This document shows, piece by piece, positions 58,526 to 64,000 of a stretch of 64,000 nucleotides of DNA. Numbering within the stretch: the first letter of the stretch is position 1; every line of letters starts with the position of its first letter. The notes below the pieces were generated by a model. That model worked only from the letters and a program-made list of their open reading frames with translations. It was not told where the DNA came from and made no database searches. The position numbers and the translations under genes are program-made. This stretch comes from Isoetes taiwanensis (taxonomy: Eukaryota > Streptophyta > Lycopodiopsida > Isoetales > Isoetaceae): contig JAJEKV010000016.1 of the NCBI GenBank assembly GCA_021234155.1, positions 20,895,863 through 20,959,862 on the forward strand, read 5' to 3'.

Positions 58526-60148
58526 ATAATGATAAAATCGTTGAAGAATATGATAGTATTTACATGTAGAAGTTGTAGGTCTGCTTTGCAGAATTTGTTG
58601 AAGCTTCTTCAGATCAGAGGGTCTGTTTAAGGGAGTTGCACCTTTGGCTCAGCTTTTATTCCTTTATGCTAGATTGAGGTAGAGTTTGCACTTGGCTGTT
58701 GCTTTTTGCTTTGCTTTGCTTAAGGTTGCACAGGGCTTTGCATAGAGTTCTGATAGTGCTTAGTTTTGAGATTACATATGGCCATATATAGTGTTTATAT
58801 AGGTCAGCTTAAAGGGATTGTTTTTAAGTCATAGTAATGTGTTTATAGGTTTCTTAGTTTGCGCGGATTGTCGCTTTGCTTTCTTGCTGCTTGTAGATAG
58901 CGTAGATGGCTGCTATAGATGCTTTGTGTTGTTAGACTGAATGTATATTGATGTAGTGAATGCATACAACATGGATTGCGGTTACAAAATATGGAAATGA
59001 TAAAGTAAATCCTTCCATGATCTATAATTTGTTGCTAAAATAATCATGGTAATTGATAAATCAGATGAATGGTTTGCTGGGGCTGATCCCTTACGTAGTA
59101 GAGATTGAATATGAATTCATTTAGTGAGCTGTGGTAAGCAGCCACATAGTCTTATGGCTGTAGAAATGATAATGATTTAGGATTTGGCTAAGGTGTTTTA
59201 GCTGATTTACATGAATAGTATGAAGTAATCACCAATAGGTGAAGGGCGATAAGCCATGTAGTTTTATTGCTTACCTGTCACTCCTTACCTTGTTACCATT
59301 TTAATGCTAATATTGGTATTGCTTGGGTGCAGGTAATCAAAACTACATCTCCTAGTTAATTGGTGCATTTGCCCATCTTGATACATATCAAGATCAAGGG
59401 TTGGATAAAGATTGGAAGTGGAGTGCTCGAAACATTAAGATTCTTGGGTGAGATCGATCCAATAAAGTTGATGGGCTTAAATTTCTAAATTATACGAGAT
59501 AATGTTTTGTTTCATATGCTGATTTGTGAGGAACGTTCTTCTATAAAATACATAGTAGTGAAATCATTGACTATATCGCGTGTAATATTGCTGAATTTTG
59601 AAATTTGCTAAAAATTTGAAATTAAAAGATAATGGAAGGAGATATTATTTGAAACTTTGCTGGTATATGTGAAATTAAACTTATTTCTATATGGATGTTG
59701 AAGAGTGTGTCCTCGGGTGTGGCCTGGGTAAAACCAGGGTGGATATATATGTCTGTCGTCTTTGCCTTGAACAAAATCCATAATTGTAAACTAGTTTTGC
59801 ATAATGTGGAAAGTAATCCTGGTGAGGAGGAGGAGAAGGAGGAGGAGGAGGAGGAGGAGGAGGAGGAGATATTCTTTTTGAAAGGTTGGGGCCAGTTTGG
59901 CCTTTGGAATTTGGTCACAGATAAGTAAAGTTGGTTTAAGATACAAAATTGCCTTAGGGCATTCTTCATTCTTTTCGAATCTTCAAATCATTGAAACACG
60001 AATGTTTTGAATGCTACTAAAATATTTTGCATTATGTTGGCTCGTATGCTATGCTGGTACATGAATGATATTAGAATTGATGATACTAAGGCATGATGCT
60101 TGGTGCAATTTGGGGTCAATTTCCCCTTAGGATTTTCTCCTAAGAAAA
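58526..60148. other. Spacer with no recognised gene
   Basis: No coding signal. Holds a (GAG)n microsatellite at 59823-59868. Confidence 0.5.
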
Positions 60149-60179
60149 TTATGCCATGTTCACCATGACGTATATTGCA

Positions 60180-61112
60180 TAGGGTTTGTTTTGAATATGG
60201 CTATTTGGAAGAATAGTAGTGAATGTCGTGCAATCCGGCTCTAAACCATTTTCCTTCAGCAAATCAATGAGCTTGAGGGCCTTAGAATTCAGCCCATGCT
60301 GGATATACCAAGCAACCATTGCAACCCAGCTGACATCTGACAGTGACAACATGACAAAGCTCAAGATGGCAGCATGGAACCACTTTCCATATTCCAGGAC
60401 GGATGATGTAGCACATTCAAACAACAAATTTGCAAATATAATGTTGTCTGCTGTTATATCCTACAGCATCATATGAAAAAGCTTAAATGCTATCTTTGCC
60501 ATTCCATGTTGAGCATGGCCTAAAACAATAGCAGTCCATGTTACAATATCGTGTGCTGGTAACCTGCCAGACATGTGGAAACCATCGTCTATGCTTCCAC
60601 ACTTGCAATACATGTCAATAACCATGCTAACCACAACAATACTAGAACCATATTGAGCCTTTTTTATAACAGCATGGATCCACTTGCCCAACTCAATGGA
60701 ACCTAAACAAATGCATGCATTCAAAATGTTTATAAAGGTCGCCTGATCAGGTTTCACATATTCTTGCATTTTACAAAAGAATCTCACAGCTTCCTAACTG
60801 GAGCCTTGGCGAGTGCATTTTGAAAGCATCACATTCCACGACACCATTATAGGCAGACAATTTATTGAACATTTGAGAGGCGTTGTCCATGCTACCACAT
60901 TTTATATACACATCAATAAGTGTATTTTGCACAAAGGCATCTAACATATATACAGACTTAAGGGTATGAGCAGGAAACATTTTACCAAATTCAACTGATG
61001 TTCGAGCAGCGCACTCACCCAAAATGCAAAATGGTAATGAAAGTAACTCTGTCTGGTTGTATTGCACCATCTCAGAAAACAAAAATGCTAACGCATTCAA
61101 GCTGACCTGCAA
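60180..61112 (-). pseudogene. Pentatricopeptide-repeat (PPR) protein fragment
   Basis: Minus-strand frames show PPR modules of the PLS type: QNTLIDVYIKCGSMDNASQMF (60930-60870), PDQATFINILNACICLGSIE-GKWIHA (60750-60660), IDMYCKCGSIDD, HDIVTWTAIVLGHAQHG (60570-60500), and LKLIDLLKENGLEPDCTTF (60280-60225). Such proteins normally bind organellar RNA for editing or processing. One-base shifts and stops near 60800, 60470 and 60300 break it. No targeting peptide and no E/DYW end are present. Confidence 0.82.
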
Positions 61113-61364
61113 ATGAGAGCAAGGGTTTATAAATCAACTCGAATACATAAATCCAATACCTATTAGTATGGTCGAATAGGAATGAAACGAGAGACCTCGG
61201 TCTTGCCCTTGCCGAGGGGCCGATCCACCACATTCACATAATGCTTGGGGGAGCGTGTCCCAATCATTGTATCCCGGCACCGGTTTCCCAGTTTGGAGAG
61301 TGCTTCTCCAGCAACAGGGGCAACCGACATTTTACAGTCTATGATGGATTTGGAGCAGTCATTA

Positions 61365-61404
61365 GCATATTCTAGGTATATACTAGTATATACCTAGAAT
61401 ATGC
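61365..61404. repeat. Perfect 40-bp palindrome
   Basis: Half-site GCATATTCTAGGTATATA, centre ACTAGT, then the exact inverse. No loop. Nothing else with this sequence is seen in the window. Confidence 0.95.
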
Positions 61405-61514
61405 CACAAACCCACCTCAACTAGGGCTTGCCCCCTCAGAGCCAACCCAAAAAAACAGAAAAAACAAAAAAATTAATTAAAAAAACTATGAAAATCTAGT
61501 CAAAAGTATTGTTG

Positions 61515-61860
61515 GCTCGTGTTTTGTTCCCTTGTCCAACCTTGTCCTAAAGAATTCAGCAAACCAACAGGAAAAGTTCAGTAAAAGCTCTTTGCACCTA
61601 AAAATCAAGGTGCTGCTATAAAAAACACTCATAATGAAGTCGCTAGCCTCAAGAACACGAGAAGTAAAGCAAAAAACAAGGCGTCTCACCCGAACTCGAC
61701 AAATGAAGCAAAAAACTAAGGTGCTGCTGCTATTAAAGTAATTTTGAAGGCCATGCAGCATTATGCAGAGTCTAAGAGCTCAGAAAACATGCAAGCGCCG
61801 CAGGGATCTACATTGCTGGAAGCTCGGAAAAAGAAAGGAAGGAAAAACTATGAACAAGAA
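61515..61860. repeat. Dispersed repeat, copy B
   Basis: Shares ordered blocks with 29540-29790, with extra inserted segments. It ends about 250 bp before RLP copy 3. No protein recognised. Confidence 0.6.
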
Positions 61861-62117
61861 AAAGTTTGGAAGGGAAAACTGCTAACTTGGTGGGTGACGT
61901 GGCAAAATGCCAGCCGACAAATCCCTGTTGTCCATGTTGTCAAGTGCGTCAAGTGTTGTCCATGTTGTCAAGTGTTGTCATGTGGTCTTTGAAGAATTGT
62001 AGACCTCACATTCCCTTATCCACGAGATCTAGTCTTTGAAGAAATGTGGACCCGCCACTCTTAAGCAATATAGCCTAGGCTATGAAGCAAAAGACCCCCA
62101 CCAAAACTGTAAGAGCC

Positions 62118-64000
62118 ATGGCATGCAGTTCGATGCAGCAGCCTGCAATCCTTGTTTGGGTCATTCTCCTTCTCCTTCAATTCTGCATTGCCGCCTTCGG
62201 AACAAAACTTGCCACTCAGGAAGATGGGGAGATTTTGCTTCAATTCAAAAGTGCTGTCTGCAGCAAAGGTTGCAAGACTGGTTTAGAGGACTGGAATTCA
62301 CAAAATATTAGCAACATGTGCACATGACATGGGGTAACCTGTGACCCCAAACATCCTGGCCGAGTTATCGCTCTTCAACTTACAAATCATAACCTCAGTG
62401 GACCTCTTCCAGCCAGTTTAGGGAATCTCTCCTACCTCAGTTTCTTTTCCCTGGAATCGAACACGGAACTAACAGGAAATATTCCTTCCGAAATAGGTTA
62501 CCTTCCGCTGTTAGGTTTAAGTCTCAATGGCTATAGCTTCACAGGTAACATTCCTTCTGAAATTATAGGATAGCTTCACAGGTAGGCCTATTCCTTCTGA
62601 AATTATAGGTAATCTTATACGTCGTAACTTGACAGGTACTTTGCCTCCTTCCTTGTGGAACTTAACGGCCCTCGAACTTCTAGACTTATCAGGAAATTTG
62701 CTTGACATCAGCATTCGTGATGAGATTTCAAATCTTCAGCAACTCACGATACTCAACATCGCAGGCAGGGGATATGCAACTGAAAATCTAATGAGACCCC
62801 AAATCAGAGGCGGGATTTTAAAAAGACTTAGCAATTGCACACAACTTGAGGTCATAGATCTGGGGGGGAATATGTTAAGTGAAACCATCCCTGCGGAATG
62901 GCAAAGTTTATATAATTTGGAATCGCTTGTTTTGTATCACAATAGCTTCAACACTTCTCTTGCTTATATGCTTGCAGCGCTTAGCAATTGCACAAAGCTT
63001 TTTATCTTAGAGCTGGGAAATAATATGCTGAGTGGGACCATCCCAGCAGATTGGCAAAGTTTCCCTAATCTGGCAGTTCTTGATTTGTTTGACAATAACT
63101 TGACAGGTTCTCTTCCTCCTATGCTTGCAGGATTCAGCAATTTGGCACATCTTTCTCTACAGAATAATAGATTGAGTGGCAATATTCCTGCATATTTGGG
63201 CAACCTGCCTAACTTACAAGTTCTTAACTTGGGGAGCAACAGCTTCCATGGGAGATTACCCTCCAGTTTCCATAGGACTTTCCAACTTAGCAATAATCAG
63301 TTATCTGGAAGTGCTCCAAGGCAGCTGGGGAAGAATAATTTCGTGGCGTTCGATGTATCATCGAATCATCTCACAGGTCCTCTGCCTTCTGGTCTTAGTG
63401 CAAAATACTACTTCAATGTATCTTCCAATCATTTTGAAGGTGAAGTTTCTCTCTCGATCTTTTCCTCTTCAGCAAACTGTATTATAGACTTGTCCTACAA
63501 TCAGTTCGACGGGATAAGTCCCCTTCAAATTCACAATTCTTCCATGGAATCTTATATTGACGTGAGCAATAACAGACTTGCAGGAGCTGATATACAATAC
63601 TTCTGCCTGCTGCCAGGTTTAGCACTTTTAGATGCATCAAGCAACGGAATGACAGGGGAATTACCAATGTGTCTGTTCAACATGACAAAACTTCAGGTGC
63701 TAGTCATCTTCAACAACAACTTCTCTTCCCCTTTCCCAAATATCGCTAACCTTCAAGGCTTCCGACACAATGCTGTGGATGATTTTTTTATTACAGCAAG
63801 TTATTTCTTTCAACGTACCCCTGGGGATACCCCCATTAATCTTACAATGGGCGTACCCTTGCAGTTTAGAATACGGACCAAGGGAATCACATATGCATAC
63901 CACAATGACACAAATGCTTATGTTAACCTTACTCTGTTGGACATCTCGTTAAATAATTTCAGTGGGCCCATTCCAAGTGCTCTAGCAAGTTTAAATATCA
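62118..64000 (+). pseudogene. LRR receptor-like protein, copy 3 (runs off the window; one nonsense codon)
   Basis: Start and promoter as in copy 1 (gagccATGGCA, MACSSMQQPAIL). The signal peptide, LRR N-cap and LRRs follow. In the N-cap the tryptophan of CTWHGVTC is TGA at 62325-62327, a G-to-A change. Apart from this, exon 1 to 62544 and exon 2 from 62636 to the window edge are open and in frame if the 91-nt segment 62545-62635 is removed as an intron. That intron contains an extra duplicated GGATAGCTTCACAGGTAGGCC unit compared with the others. It keeps the SNNQLSGSAP segment missing in copy 1. The C-terminal part lies beyond the edge. A real gene with a sequencing error is possible. Confidence 0.82.

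Overview
This window is nuclear DNA of a land plant, and almost all of it is transposable elements and gene debris. The evidence is LTR retrotransposons primed by initiator tRNA-Met, plant-type leucine-rich-repeat receptor-like proteins (LRR-RLPs), PPR, receptor-kinase, DUF674 and acetyl-CoA carboxylase fragments, canonical GT-AG introns and AT-rich spacers. The species cannot be fixed from sequence alone. A seed-free lineage such as a fern is my guess, because I associate the DUF7869 and ParB-methylase families with such genomes; that is inference.

Layout. 1-11,007 is a decayed Ty3/gypsy element on the minus strand with 1.65-kb LTRs (the left LTR is cut by the window edge). 11,008-15,670 is non-coding, with a poly(A)-tailed retroposon-like end and a 170-bp tetranucleotide microsatellite. 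15,671-18,924 is the remnant of a second LTR element. 18,925-29,467 is the 5' part of a minus-strand Ty1/copia element, split inside its integrase by a 7,930-bp DNA transposon (19,504-27,433). 29,500-39,600 holds dispersed repeats, a DUF674-like fragment, exons of a homomeric acetyl-CoA carboxylase, the 3' end of a broken receptor-like kinase and a TIR element. 39,677-45,720 is a tandem LRR-RLP cluster (fragment, one intact gene, one pseudogene carrying nested MITEs). 45,850-56,360 is a captured-sequence block, tandem arrays and a second DUF7869-type fragment. 56,785-58,172 is a degenerate hAT transposase. 60,180-61,112 is a PPR pseudogene. 62,118-64,000 is a third RLP copy that runs off the window.

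The most interesting object is the 7.9-kb transposon at 19,504-27,433. It has ~24-bp imperfect terminal inverted repeats and a 6-bp target duplication (TCACTA) that sits exactly at the break in the copia integrase. It encodes two divergently transcribed, intron-containing genes. One is a ParB-like domain fused to a beta-class DNA methyltransferase (motif IV DLPY, then motif I with SGSGTT). The other is a DUF7869-type, probably transposase, protein. Introns and the intergenic region carry an array of the palindrome GTGTATTCCGGAATACAC, a plausible recognition site for one of the proteins. Both genes in this copy carry frameshifts and stops, so this is a decayed copy of what I infer is a transposon family carrying its own DNA methylase.

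The second notable pattern is in the three RLP paralogues. All share a short stop-containing segment derived from an LRR repeat and flanked by ACAG|GT. Removing 75, 77 or 91 nt as a GT-AG intron restores the frame in each, which suggests an exon segment turned into an intron.
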